A stretch of 64,000 bases of DNA from JBBROS01 sp963752225 (GTDB lineage: Bacteria > Pseudomonadota > Alphaproteobacteria > Acetobacterales > Acetobacteraceae), in assembly GCA_963752225.1 (NCBI GenBank), contig CAVVXS010000003.1, positions 40,730 to 104,729 of the forward strand. Direction: 5' to 3'. Position 1 is the stretch's first letter. Each line of letters begins with the position of its first letter. Positions 18,106 through 30,326 of this stretch are shown here, in pieces. The position numbers and the translations under genes are program-made. Under the pieces are notes generated by a model, which was not told the DNA's origin, ran no database searches, and saw only the letters and a list, made by a program, of their open reading frames with translations.

Positions 18106-21034
18106 TTACTCCGAGACATGACGGATGTCCGCGAGTTGCTCCGGCAGGTGGCGCAGGTCGATGTCGCCCTTGCGCATCAAGCGGTCGGCGCTGCTGAGGC
18201 GGGCCCGGTCGCGCTCGTTGAGGTCGCGAGCGCTCAGCACCACGACAGCGATCTCCTTGCCGCCAGGCCGCTCCCGCAACGCATGGAGGAAGGTGAACCC
18301 GTCCATCACCGGCATCGTCAGGTCGAGCAGGATGAGCTGCGGCGCCGCCCGTTCTACGGCGAGCAGCGCCTCCTCGCCATTGGCGGCTTCCGTCACCACC
18401 CAATCGTTGCGTTCCAGCACCGCGCGGATGCGGGCGCGGGCGTCGGGGTCGTCGTCCACCACCAGCACCGATCCCTCGGCCGCCTGGAAACGCTGCATCA
18501 CCGCCTTGAGCTGGTCCCACTCGACGGGCTTGACGACATAGTCGGCGGCGCCCAGCACGCTCGCGAGACCCGGCTCGTGCACGAAGCTCGCCATCACCAC
18601 CGGGACCGCCGCCAGCTCGGGGTCGGCCTTCAGCGCCCGCAGCACCGACCAGCCGTCCATCTGCGGCATCATCACGTCGAGCAGGATGGCGCGCGGCCGG
18701 ATGCTGCGCGCCATCTCGAGGCCGGCACGGCCGTCGGCTGCGGTGCGCACGGCAAAGCCCTCGCGCTGCAAGAACCGGGTCAGCAGCTCGCGCTGGGCCG
18801 GGTCGTCATCGACCACCAGCACGATGTGCTTGCCGTCGGCGGTCGTGGCCGGCGCGTGCACCTCGCCCTCATCCAGCGCGTGCTGCTCCGGCATGATCGC
18901 CGGCAGGCGCATGGTGAACGCCGTCCCCTGCCCCAGCTGGCTCTCGACCGCGATCTCGCCGCCGAGCAGCCGGCAGAAGGCCCGGGTCAGCGCGAGGCCC
19001 AGCCCAGTGCCGCCGAAGTTGCGCGTCGTACTCTCGTCCGCCTGGGCAAAACGCTGGAACAGGCGTCCGAGCTGCTCCTCGGACATGCCGATGCCGGTGT
19101 CGGCGACGCGGAACTCGAGCCAATCGGCGCCGGCGTCGGCGAAACGGCGGATCGCCAGGGTGATCTGCCCGTTCTCGGTGAACTTGGCGGCGTTGCTGAT
19201 CAGGTTGAACAAGCATTGGCGCAGCTTCACCACGTCGCTGTGCATGCCCCCCAGCCCCTCCCCGAGCTCGAGGCGCAGCGTGTTGGCCTTCTTCTGCACC
19301 AGCGCGTCCACCGTCGCGGCCGCTTCCTGCGCCAGCTTGGCGACGTCGAAATCCTCGGCGTAGCTGGTCATGCGGTTGGCTTCGACCTTGGACAGGTCGA
19401 GCACGTCATTGATCAGGCTGAGCAAATGCCGGGCGTTGCTCTCGATCTTGCGGATGTCGGACACGAGATGCGGCTCCGACAGCTCCTCGAGTTCCTCCTC
19501 CAGCATCTCGCTGTAGCCGATCACCGCGGAGAGCGGCGTGCGCAGCTCATGGCTCATGTTGGCGAGGAAGGTGCTTTTCGCCCGATTGGCAGCCTCGGCC
19601 GCGTCGCGGGCGGCGGCCAGCGCCTCCTGCGCCAGCACCCGCTCGGTGATGTCGGTGTGCATGCCGACCCACTCACGCAGCTCGCCGTCCTCATCCAGCA
19701 CGGGAACGGCCTGCACCGCCATGTTGCGCCAATCGCCGTCGGCGCGGCGCAGCCGGTGCTCGACCGTGAATGGTCGCTTCCCGTCCACCGTGCGGCGCCA
19801 AGAGTTCGGCGGTGAATGCGCGATCGTCGGGGTGGACCGCGTCGAGCCAGCCGCTGCCGGACGCCGCCTCGGCCGATTGCCCGGTGAACTGCATCCATTG
19901 CGGCTGCTCGGCAATGAAGTCGCCCGCGGCGGACGTGGTCCAGATGATCGCGGCGCTGTTCTCCGTAAGCGTGCGGAAGCGGGTCTCGCTGTCGCGCACG
20001 CGGCGTTCGAGCCGGTTGCGGATGGTGACGTCGGTCACGACCATGCCGGCGCCCCGGACGGCCTCGTCCCCCGCGTCGGGGCCGGCCGCCAGCGGGTAGA
20101 AGCTGACCTGGAACTGCCGGACCTGGTCGGGCCTGGCCGAATTGGCGGCGGTGACGTCGATGTTGGGAATGGCGCGGCCGCCGGCGACGACTCGCTCGAG
20201 CTTGTCGGCCAGCGCCTCGCGCAGGTCGGGCATCACGTCCCAGATGCCGCTGCCGATGCTGACGCCGAGCGCGCGGTCGCTCATGGCGGCCAGCGACCGG
20301 TTCATGTGCCGCACCCGCAGCTCACGGTCGAGCAAGCCGAGTCCGACCGGCGCGTTCTCCAGCACGTTTTCCAGCAACGCCGCGGCCGACCGTGCCTCCC
20401 GGCGCCGCCGCAGCGCATACAGCGCGACCAGTGCGACGGCGCCCAGCATCGCAAAGCCGGCCGCTCCGTTCGTCCACAGCGACCGCCACCGTGCCGCCGC
20501 GATGCGGGCCGCAGCCGCCTCCGACGCCATGGCTTGCAGGGAGGCGACCTCGGACCGAACCCCGTCCATCAGCTCCTTGCCGCGGCCGCTGCCGATTTCA
20601 CTTGATGCGCCGGCCAGGCCCTGTGCCCGGCGCCGCGCGATGCCGGCGTCGGCAGTTTCGATGCGGGCACGCACCAGCTCGGACAGGCCGCCCAGCGGCG
20701 CGGACAGGGCGCCGAGCGACGCCAGCTCCCGCTGTACCACGGGAAGGGCCGCCCGATACGGCTCGAGATAGGCGTCGTCGCCGGTCAGCAAGAAGCCGCG
20801 CTGCCCGGTTTCCACGTCCTTCATCGCCGACAGCAGTCGCTCCGACCCGATCAGCACGCCGTTGTCGCGCGCCAGCCCAGCCGCCAGCCGGCTTTGATCC
20901 AGCCGGTCACCCGCGAACGCCAACACGCCGAGCAGGCCGAGCACGATTGCGGCCGGCAGCTCGCGGCGGCGCAGCAGCCCGGGCGTCAGGGGGGCGCCGT
21001 CGGTCGTATCGGTTTCGGAAGCTGCTGCTGGCAT
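18106..21034 (-). pseudogene. hybrid histidine kinase CHASE3-PAS-PAS-HisKA-HATPase-REC-REC, one frameshift
   Basis: Membrane-bound sensor kinase of about 975 residues. After a first membrane helix (AAIVLGLLGVLAFAGDRL) comes a CHASE3-like sensor (METGQRGFLLTGD pattern, here DVETGQRGFLLTGDDAYLE), a second helix (AGFAMLGAVALVALYAL) and two PAS domains. The HisKA phospho-acceptor is in FLANMSHELRTPLSAV; the ATP lid motifs are NLISNAAKF, ADTGIGM and GGTGLGLAL. Two receiver domains follow with phospho-acceptor Asp in ILLDVMMPQMDGW and LILLDLTMPVMDGF. The frame breaks near 19800, in the second PAS domain: one extra base separates FTAEL from WRRTVDGKRPFTVEHRLRRA. All other motifs are intact, so this could be a sequence error. 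Confidence 0.88.
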
Positions 21035-21148
21035 GGATTCGATACCGCCGGACGATGTGCACGCCGAGGGAACGCGCCAGGGTGGCATCCCGTCGCACCC
21101 CGTGTGCGCCCCGCGTGCATCGCCTGCCGGCGCGCGCAGGACCGCAAG

Positions 21149-22186
21149 TCAGCGCGGCAGGTTCTCCGGCTGTGCAAAGCGCATGCTGATATTCGGGTCG
21201 GCGGCCGACTTGTCGCCGGCCGCCATTACCGAGACCCGCATCAAAAGGCTGCCCGCCAGGGTCGCGAGCGAGGCCACCGTGCCAAGCGGCCCGGGGTGCC
21301 GCCGCGCCAGCGTCGCCGAGATGGCGAGCAGCCCGAGCGGTGCCGCGTTGCCGAGCAAGGTCGCGCCGACATGTTCGACCGTGCCCCAGGTGCCATCCAA
21401 CGCCGCAGCAACACCCTTTTGCCGATACGTCGCATGGGACGCCCGGGCGGCCGCAAGCTCGGTTGCCAACGCCGCGAGCGTGATCGCGTCCAGGGTGCGC
21501 CGCGTGGGCGCGTGGCGCTCGCCCAACGACAGCGCGGAGGCGCCCGTCGCGACCGAGGATGCGCCGAACCGGACCGCGAGCGAGCGGGGTGCGGCCGCCC
21601 AGAGCGGCGTGCTGGTGGCCGACAGCAGCGACGCCGTGTAGGTGGACAAGCCGGCGCCGGCCACCGCGGCCGGCAGATGAGTCGCCCGCGCTACGCCGCG
21701 CAGCCAGCCGAACCGGCGGCTGCGGTCGGCGACGAACTGCGCCGCACCGCTCAGCATTGCGAAACCGCTGAACACCATCAGGATCCAGGTGCCAATCGAC
21801 ATCGGCGAGGTCGCCTTAGCGATGCGCAGCATGTTGTAGAAGCGCTTCGGCGTGTGCAGGTCCCAGATCAGCAGCACCGATCCGATCGTGGGCGCCAGCA
21901 GCGACAGATAACGCCCGCGCCGGACGACGTTGCCGGCGCGCCGGCCGCGCGTGACGTCGGCCGCCGCCGAGATCAGCGACGACGCGCCGGACAGGCCGGC
22001 CAGGAAGATGTAGCCGCCGACCACCCAGTTTTCGAACGGCGCTTCCTTCAACTGCGAACGGCCGTAATAGGTGGGGCCATCCCAGCCGTCGCGCCCGGCA
22101 ACGGTGTCGTGCGCATCGGCGGGCCGGATCGGCTTCTCGTCCGGGTCGTGCCCCGGACCGTGCGCCGTGACCTGCTCGCCCGGCAT
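21149..22186 (-). CDS. NrfD/PsrC-type membrane subunit of formate dehydrogenase
   Basis: Polytopic membrane protein of 345 residues, probably the quinone-interacting anchor of the formate dehydrogenase. The N-terminus is a soluble stretch with TYYGRSQLKEAPFENWVVGGYIFLAGLSGASSLIS. It is followed by several hydrophobic helices, LLIWDLHTPKRFYNMLRIAK and SPMSIGTWILMVFSGFAML, hallmark NrfD-family sequences. This differs from FdnI/FdoI, which are four-helix cytochromes b. The ATG at 22186 overlaps the stop of the Fe-S subunit gene (ATGA), so the two are translationally coupled. Confidence 0.88.
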   Translation of the reverse strand: MPGEQVTAHGPGHDPDEKPIRPADAHDTVAGRDGWDGPTYYGRSQLKEAPFENWVVGGYIFLAGLSGASSLISAAADVTRGRRAGNVVRRGRYLSLLAPTIGSVLLIWDLHTPKRFYNMLRIAKATSPMSIGTWILMVFSGFAMLSGAAQFVADRSRRFGWLRGVARATHLPAAVAGAGLSTYTASLLSATSTPLWAAAPRSLAVRFGASSVATGASALSLGERHAPTRRTLDAITLAALATELAAARASHATYRQKGVAAALDGTWGTVEHVGATLLGNAAPLGLLAISATLARRHPGPLGTVASLATLAGSLLMRVSVMAAGDKSAADPNISMRFAQPENLPR

Positions 22187-23091
22187 CAGGCCCGGTCCTG
22201 CCGCGCGAACAGGGCGAGCGCGCCCAGCGCCAAACCCGCCACGGTTGCGAGGCCGGACACCAGCGACGGCTTGACCCGGCGGGAGGCCCGGGTCGGCGCG
22301 GCCGGCAGGTTGTAAACCTCGGGCCGCTCGGTCAGCAGGAAGAACGCGTTGAGATGGCCGAGGCCGCCGGTCGCGCCGGGCAAGTCCGGCACGCCATACA
22401 GATAAGCCGTGTCCACGCCGACCGCGTGCAGCTTCTCGACCCGCTCGCGCGCCCGGGCCTGCAGCACCGAAACTTCCCCGAACTGGATCGAGTCGGTCGG
22501 GCACGACTTGGCGCAAGCCGGCTCCAGCCCGCCCTTCAACCGGTCGTAGCAAAGCGTGCATTTATGCGCCTTGCCGTCGATGACGTTGACGTCGATCACG
22601 CCGAACGGACAGGCCGGAACGCAGTAGCCGCAGCCGTTGCAGATGTCCTGCTGCACCACGACCGTGTCGAACTCGGTGCGGAACAACGAGCCGGTCGGGC
22701 AGGCTTCCAGGCACGGCGCGTTGCTGCAATGCTTGCACACGTCGCTCATCATCAGCCAACCGCTTTGGAACGGCTTCTGCATGTCGGCGCGGACGCCGGA
22801 CTCGGTTCCGGTCCGCTCGATGAAGGCGACGTGCCGCCAGGAGTTGGCCGACAAGGAGCCGGTGTTGTCGTAGCTCTGACCGGTCATGCCGATATTGTCG
22901 GCCGGCAGGTTGTTCCATTCCTTGCACGCCACCTCGCACGCCTTGCAGCCGATGCAGACGGTGGTGTCGGTGAAGAAGCCGTAGGATTTCCCAGGCTCGA
23001 TCAGAACCCCGGCCGTCAACTCCAACTCGTTCGGGATGACGTGGTGGAACTCCGACCGCCCTTCCTCCAGCGCACGCGGGTGCATGTCCAT
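22186..23091 (-). CDS. formate dehydrogenase iron-sulfur (beta) subunit
   Basis: Electron-transfer subunit of 301 residues carrying four [4Fe-4S] clusters. Cys groups are CIGCKACEVACKEWN, CKHCSNAPCLEACPTGSL, CNGCGYCVPACPFGVI and CTLCYDRL...PACAKSCPTDSI. The C-terminus has a hydrophobic helix (LVSGLATVAGLALGALALF), as in FdnH/FdoH, anchoring it to the membrane. It would pass electrons from the molybdenum/tungsten subunit to the NrfD-type protein. It lies in the order alpha, two small genes, beta, membrane subunit. Confidence 0.93.
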   Translation of the reverse strand: MDMHPRALEEGRSEFHHVIPNELELTAGVLIEPGKSYGFFTDTTVCIGCKACEVACKEWNNLPADNIGMTGQSYDNTGSLSANSWRHVAFIERTGTESGVRADMQKPFQSGWLMMSDVCKHCSNAPCLEACPTGSLFRTEFDTVVVQQDICNGCGYCVPACPFGVIDVNVIDGKAHKCTLCYDRLKGGLEPACAKSCPTDSIQFGEVSVLQARARERVEKLHAVGVDTAYLYGVPDLPGATGGLGHLNAFFLLTERPEVYNLPAAPTRASRRVKPSLVSGLATVAGLALGALALFARQDRA

Positions 23092-23103
23092 GGCGGCGAC
23101 CTT

Positions 23104-23325
23104 TCAGACGAGGACGATGGCGGTGGCGATGTTGCCGATGAGGTTGCGGGCGGGCGTGTAGCGCACCCGCACCCGCGCCTGACGGTGCTGCAGCGGGGTC
23201 AGTTGGACCGGCTCGGCGGCGGCATTGTGGTCCAGCAAGAATAGGTGCGACACCCCGCCATCGTCCGTCAGCTGGAACCGGCTTTCCTGCACCAGGGTCA
23301 CGACACCCTCCATGGTTTGCGCCAT
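23104..23325 (-). CDS. small unknown protein in formate dehydrogenase operon
   Basis: Protein of about 73 residues starting MAQTMEGVVTLVQESRFQLTDDGGVSHLFLL. Its middle (VQLTPLQHRQARVRVRY) and hydrophobic end (NLIGNIATAIVLV) suggest a small beta-rich fold with OB-like character; this is a guess from pattern only. It lies between the 101-residue gene and the Fe-S subunit gene with almost no spacing. I do not recognise the family. The position points to a structural or assembly role in the enzyme complex. Confidence 0.65.
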   Translation of the reverse strand: MAQTMEGVVTLVQESRFQLTDDGGVSHLFLLDHNAAAEPVQLTPLQHRQARVRVRYTPARNLIGNIATAIVLV

Positions 23326-23330
23326 CGCCT

Positions 23331-23636
23331 CTAGCCTTCTTCTTCCTGGCGGACGATGCAGGCCAGCCATTCGCGGGCCTTGTCCAACTCCGGCCAGGGG
23401 ACCGAACCCAGCGGGTAGTGGATGCCCATCACCGCGCTGATGACGCCGTTCACGTGCGCCAGCCGTTCGCGCGAGCCGGGCGTGCCGGCGCCGTCGCGGT
23501 GCGCCCGGATCATGCCGTCCCGTAGCCGAGTCAGACAGACCGTCGCGGCCGAAAGGGCGTGGTCGTCCTTGTCCGGGCGCCGGGCGAGGACCTGGTCGAT
23601 GTGGCGCAGCGCCTCGTGGCCGGGGGTGTCAGCCAT
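23331..23636 (-). CDS. small unknown protein in formate dehydrogenase operon
   Basis: Protein of about 101 residues, ATG 23636, overlapping the end of the formate dehydrogenase alpha gene by 8 bp. It is predicted to be largely helical (HEALRHIDQVLARRPDKDDHALSAATVCLTRLRDGMIRA) and soluble, ending KAREWLACIVRQEEEG. No cofactor motif is visible. The family is not recognised. The tight overlap argues for co-translation with the catalytic subunit. Confidence 0.65.
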   Translation of the reverse strand: MADTPGHEALRHIDQVLARRPDKDDHALSAATVCLTRLRDGMIRAHRDGAGTPGSRERLAHVNGVISAVMGIHYPLGSVPWPELDKAREWLACIVRQEEEG

Positions 23637-26600
23637 GCTTCGGTCCGGCCGCTGCGGCAAGCCGACCCGCGCGCAGGTTGCAGGTCAACGCCTTGGTAGT
23701 GTGGATGCTGGTATTGGCGTCGCCGTAGATGCCCAGCAGCACGTTGGCGATGGCGCCTCTGGCATAGCCTTCCCAGCCGAACACCCAGGGCATCCCGATC
23801 TGGTAAACGCGTTTGCCCGCGATGGTGAAGGGGCGCACCCGTTCGGTGACCATGGCGCGCACCTCGATCTCGCCACGCGCGGTGGACAGCACGGTCCAAT
23901 CGCGGTGCCGGATGCCGAGCTCCCCGGCCAGCTCCGGCGGGATCTCGACGAAGGCTTCGGGCTGCAACTCCGCCGTATGCGGGGTGACCCGGCCTATCAC
24001 GCCGCCGCAATGCAGCTCCGTCAGCCGGTAGGTGGTGAATACATAAGGGAAGCGCGGGTCCTCCGGCGCATGCAGCTCATTGCCCGGATGCCGCCAGATC
24101 TTGGCGGTGGGGTTCTGCTGCTGCCGGTAGAGCGGGTTGCGGACCGGGCTCTCGACCGGCTCGTAATGCGTCGGCAACGGGCCGTCCATCAGGCCGCTGG
24201 GCACGAACAACTGGCAGTTCCCGTCGGCTTCCATGATGAACGGCTTGTCCCCGCCCAGCGCGTCCATGCCGTGCGGGTGCTTGCTCCAATCCGGGCGGTA
24301 ATCAGGCCGCGTGGTGGCCACGAAATCCGGAACATCGCGGCCGGTCCACTGGCCCGACGGCTCGTCCCACCAGATCAGGCTCTTGCGTTCCGACCACGGC
24401 TTGCCCTCGGGATCGGCCGAAGCGCGGTTGTACAGCGTTCGGCGGTTGGACGGCCAGGCGAAGGCCCAGCCGAGATGGCTGTCCGGGCCGCCCGGTCCGT
24501 CCGGCTTGCGCGACCGCGCCTGGTTGTGGCCGTCGCGGGGATAGATGCCGGAGTACATCCAGCCGCCGCAGGCGGTGCTGCCGTCGTCCTTGAGGGCCTG
24601 GTAGTTCTCGACCTGCTTGCGGTCGGCGACGCTGTAGCCGTTGATCTCGCGCAACACGGCCTCAGCGTCGGGCTCCCGCCGCTCGCCGCGCTCCGAGTAC
24701 TCCCAGGTCAGGGCCTGGATCGCCGCATCGCGCGGGTCGGTGCTGTCGGCGTAGAGTTCCTTCAGTCGGCGGCCCAGGTGATAGATGAACCATAGGTCTG
24801 AGCGGCTGTCCCCCGGTGCTTGGCACACCACGTCGTGCCATTGCACCAGGCGCGTGGTGTTGGTGACGCTGCCATCCTTTTCGGCGACCAGGGCGGCGGG
24901 CAGGAAGAACACCTCGGTCTCGATGTCCTCGGGGCGGATCTCACCACGCCCGACCATGTTGCCCTTCTGCCAGAAATTCGCGGTCTCGGTCATGGCGAAG
25001 TCGCGCACCACCAGCCAGTCCAGCTTGGCCATCCCGCGCTCGACCAGGTCCGAGTTGACGGCGCCCACCACCGGGTTCTGACCTAGGATGAACTGCCCCT
25101 TGACCACGCCGTCCACCATCGACAGCGTCATCGGCAATTGCGACAGGTCGCCGGTCAGCTTGGGTAGATGCTGGTAGCCCCACTCGTTCTCGGGCTTCGC
25201 CGCCGGGCCGTACCAGGCCTTCAGCAAGCTGACCATGTATTTGGGGAAGTTGTGCCACCAACCCGTGGCGGGCGTCTCGCTATGGAGGTAATCGGCCAGG
25301 GTCGCGTGTTTGTGGAAGGCGTTGGGCTGCGGCAGGTAGGTCGGCAGCATGTTGTACAGCGTCGGGATGTCGGTGCTGCCCTGGATGCTGATATGGCCGC
25401 GCAACGCCATGATGCCGCCGCCGGGCCGTCCGACATTGCCGAGTAAGCCTTGCACGATGGTGCAGGCGCGGATGATCTGCACGCCCGTCGTGTGGTGGGT
25501 CCAGCCGACCGCGTAACAGAAGGCGCCCGTGCGGTCCCGGCCCGAGTTGCGGGTCAGCACCTCGGCGATGCGAAGGAACGTCTCCTTGCTGCAGCCGGTG
25601 ACCTGCTCGACCATCTCGGGCGTGTAGCGGGCGAAGTGACGCCGCATGATCTGGTACACACAGTTTGGGTGCTGCAGCGTCGGGTCGGTGGGCGGCGGGC
25701 TGTCCGCCATGCTTTCGAAGTTGCCCGGCGTGCTCTGGTCGTTGCTTTGCACCCGGTGTTCGGCAACCGAGGAGGGCACGTTCTTGCCCTTGTACTGCCA
25801 AGTGTCCTGCTTGTAGGTTTGGCTGTCGGCGTCGAAGCCGGAGAAGATGCCATCATCGGATTCCGGGTCCTCGTACCCGTCCTCGATGATGTGGGCGATG
25901 TTGGTATAGGCCATGACGAAGTCACGGAACCAGAGATCGTTCTCCAAGATGTAATGGATCAGACCGCCCAGGAACGCGATATCGCTGCCCGAGCGTATGC
26001 TGGCATGGATGTCCGCCATGGCGCCCGTGCGGGTCAGTCGCGGGTCGATATGGATGAACGTCGCACCGCGCCGTTGCGCTTCCACCACGAAGCGGAACGC
26101 AATCGGATGGTTCTCCGCCATGTTGGAGCCCATGTTCACGATCACGTCGGAGTTCGCCACGTCCCAAAGGGCCATGGTGGCAGCGCCGCGTCCGAAGGAG
26201 GTGCCCAGACTGGGCACCGAAGAGGAGTGTCAGATTCTGGCTTGGTTCTCGACGTTCACCATACCCAGGCCGCCGGTGAACAGCTTCTTGATCAGGTAAT
26301 TTTCTTCGTTGTCCAGCGTCGCGCCGCCGAGCGAGCCCAGACCGGTCGTGTGGTTCACGGTGCGGCCGTCCGGCAGCGTTTCGACGAACGTCTCGTCACG
26401 CGTCCGCTTGGTCAGTTGCGCGATCCGCTCCATCGCCCAGTCGAGCGGCTTGTCCTCCCATTCGGTGGAGCGGGGCGCGCGGTAGCGGACGGTGTTGACC
26501 CGCAGCGGCGACAGCAGCACGCCGAGAGTGCTGGCCCCCTTGGGGCAGAGCGTGCCCTGGTTCACCGGGCTGCGCGGGTCGCCCTCGATGTGGATCGGCT

Positions 26601-26823
26601 TGCCGTTCTTCGCATACACCAACTGGCCGCAGCCGACGGCGCAGAATGGGCAAATGCTGGTCCCGATCGTGTCGGCTTCTTCGAGCCGCGGCCGCAGCGC
26701 GCGCGAGGTGGCGCTTTCGGCGGCTTTGCGCAGCGGGTCGCCGCCGGCGAATTGCCGCGGCAGCGACCAGTCCTCAACAAAGCCGGTGATGCGGTCGGTC
26801 AAGCTGCGACGCAGTTTCTTCAT
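23629..26823 (-). CDS. selenocysteine-containing formate dehydrogenase alpha subunit (UGA read as Sec)
   Basis: Molybdo/tungsto-bis(PGD) enzyme oxidising formate to CO2, about 1064 residues with one Sec. The start is ATG 26823 (KKLRRSLTDRITGFVEDW). The N-terminal [4Fe-4S] motif is CPFCAVGCGQ with the last Cys in GTLCPKG. The in-frame UGA at 26232-26230 lies in NQARI-Sec-HSSSV, matching the Sec-His active site of FdnG/FdhF, and the same frame continues without break to 23629. A hairpin 11 bases after the UGA is a good SECIS candidate. Later motifs are SDVIVNMGSNMAENHP, GWTHHTTGVQIIRACTIVQGLLGN and NVLLGIYGDANTSIHTT. No twin-arginine signal is seen, unlike FdnG/FdoG, so the active site is probably cytoplasmic. 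It heads an operon with two small genes, the Fe-S subunit and the NrfD-type subunit. Confidence 0.95.
26200..26218 (-). promoter_or_regulatory. SECIS-like hairpin downstream of Sec UGA
   Basis: In the mRNA the 8-nt arm GGUGCCCA is followed by loop GUC and the exact complement UGGGCACC. It begins 11 nt after the UGA at 26232-26230. Bacterial SECIS elements lie directly 3' of the UGA within the coding sequence and bind SelB; spacing and stability fit. The exact loop contacts cannot be verified by eye. Confidence 0.8.
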
Positions 26824-27010
26824 CGGAGGCACTCCCGCGAACTCGGCGCCTAAAGTCCCCGGGCGCTGACGGGTTTCCCAACTACAGGCTGCATTCGGCG
26901 CGCTCCACCCTTCAACGACGCACAATGTCGAGACCCCCGGTCGCGTTGAGGCGCTCGCATCCCGGGACCGCCGCCCGCGTTGGCGTCACGCGAAGGTGAG
27001 AAGGCGGACC

Positions 27011-28368
<1,358 letters not shown>

Positions 28369-28372
<4 letters not shown>

Positions 28373-30276
28373 GGCTCGTCGTCGGCGTGATCGGCCATGT
28401 CGACCATGGCAAGACGGCGCTGGTGCGGGCGCTGACCGGGACCGAAACCGACCGGCTGGCCGAGGAGCGGCGCCGCGGCATCTCCATCTCGCTCGGCTTC
28501 GCCCATTTCGCGGTGCCCGGCGGCACGATCGACCTGATCGACATGCCGGGCCATGAACGCTTCGTGCGGACCATGGTATCGGGCGCCACCGGCATAGCGG
28601 CGGCGCTGCTGGTGGTCGCGGCCAACGAGGGCATCAAGCCGCAGACCCGCGAGCACCTCGACATCGCCGCCCTGCTCGGCGTCCGGCGCGTGGTGGTGGC
28701 GATCAGCAAGGCCGACCTCGACCCGGCAGGCGCGGTCGCTGCCGAGGGGGCGGCGGTGGCCGAAGTGCGGCGTCGGGGCATGACCGTGGCCGGCAGCGTC
28801 GTGACCTCGGCCACGACCGGGGAAGGCATCGAGGCGCTGCGCACAGCCTTGGCGACGGCCGCCGGCGAGGCTGCGCCGCCGGCCGATGACGGGTTTTTCC
28901 TGCTGCCGATCGACCGCGCGTTCAGCATCACCGGGCACGGCACCGTCGTCACCGGCACGCTGCGGCGCGGACCGCTTGCGGTCAGCGACGAGGTTGCGCT
29001 CGAGCCGGGCGGGCGGCGGCTGCGGCTGCGCGCGCTGCAGGTCAACGGCGCCCGAACTGCCGTGGCCGTGCCGGGTCAGCGAGTCGCGGCCAACCTGCGC
29101 GACATCGAGCCGCTGCAGGTGCCGCGCGGCGCGGCGCTCTGCGCGCCCGGCGTGCTGCATGCCGCGACGTGGTTGAGCGCGATGTTGGAGGCGGTGCCAA
29201 GTGCGCCCGAGCTTCGCGACGGCGCGCTGCTGATGCTGCTAGTGGGCACGGCGGAGATCGGGGTTCGGCTGCGGCTGCTGGACCGCGACGTGTTGTCGGC
29301 GGGCGAGCGCTGCATCGCCCAACTGCACGGCGCGGCGCCGATCGCGACACCGGCCCGCGAGCGCTTCATCCTGCGCCGCCCGTCCCCGGCGCAGACGGTC
29401 GCCGGCGGGCGCATCCTCGACCCAAACGCGTCTCGGCTACGGCGGCTGCGACCGGGGACGCCGCCGAGCGCCGAACTCGGGCGCCTGGCCTTGATGGCGG
29501 ACGCCGAACCCGGCGGGATCCTGAGCATGCTGGTGGACAGGGCGGGGATGGAGGGCGTCGGCCTCGCACGAGCGTCGCAATGGGCGGGCGTGTCGAAGGC
29601 GCGCGCCACGATGCTGCTCGCGGCGGCGCCGGTCGCGATCCTCGGCAGCACGGCGGCGGTGACCCGGTCCGGGCTGGACGAGGTGGTCCGCGCCCTGCCT
29701 CGTGCGCTCGAACGGCGGCCGGACGGCGTGGCCCGCGAGCGGCTGCCGTCGCTGCTGCCGGGTGTCGGCGAGGCGGTGTTCGACGCCGCACTCGCCATCC
29801 TCGGCCAGCGCGGGGTGTTGCGCAGCGGCGGCGGCGGCACCGTGCAGCTGCGGCGTCCGGACCAGGAGCGCGACGCCGCCCGGGACGAGGCGGCTGCCGC
29901 GGCCAAGCTGGCCGAGTTGCTGCGCCGCGCCGGCTTGTCGCCGCCCGACCTCGGCGCGCTGGCCCCGGACAAGCAGTCCCAGCGGCTGGTCAACCGTCTG
30001 ATCCGCGAAGGCCTCGCCGTGCGCACGGTGGATGTGGTGCAGAAGCGCGACGTCGTGTTCCACCGCGACGCGGTCGAGACCGCCAAGGCGCGCTTACGGC
30101 CACATCTGTCGCGCCCGCCGGGGCTGCTGGTGGGCGAGGCCGGCGCGGTGCTCGGCATCTCGCGCAAGTTCTCCGTGCCGCTGCTCGAGCACCTCGACGC
30201 CATCCGCTTCACCCGCCGCATCAGGGATCGCCGGGTGATCGCCGCGCCCGCTTCGGCGGAAGCGCCGCCGGGGTAG
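28369..30276 (+). CDS. selB: selenocysteine-specific elongation factor
   Basis: GTPase of 635 residues that carries Sec-tRNA-Sec to the ribosome at UGA-SECIS sites. G-motifs are GHVDHGKT (G1), RRGISISLGFAHF (G2), DMPGHERF (G3) and SKADLD (the NKxD equivalent). Domains II and III follow (FSITGHGTVVTGTL). The C-terminal half has the winged-helix domains that bind the SECIS hairpin (RRIRDRRVI near the end). It starts inside an ATGA overlap with selA. Confidence 0.96.
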
Positions 30277-30326
30277 CGCGGGAATCGCTTGTCCCGGCAC
30301 GCGCAACCGGCGAGTTTGCGGGACGC

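Noticed and set aside
17062..19815. Very long open frame of more than 900 codons on the plus strand
   Set aside because: It is antisense to the SDR and histidine kinase genes, which have clear domains; the translation is Arg/His/Gln-rich with no family motif, as usual for shadows in GC-rich DNA.
26824..27010. Sigma-54 or FhlA/FNR-type promoter between fdh and selA
   Set aside because: The 187-bp divergent region was read in both directions; no convincing GG-N10-GC or TTGAT-N4-ATCAA site was seen.
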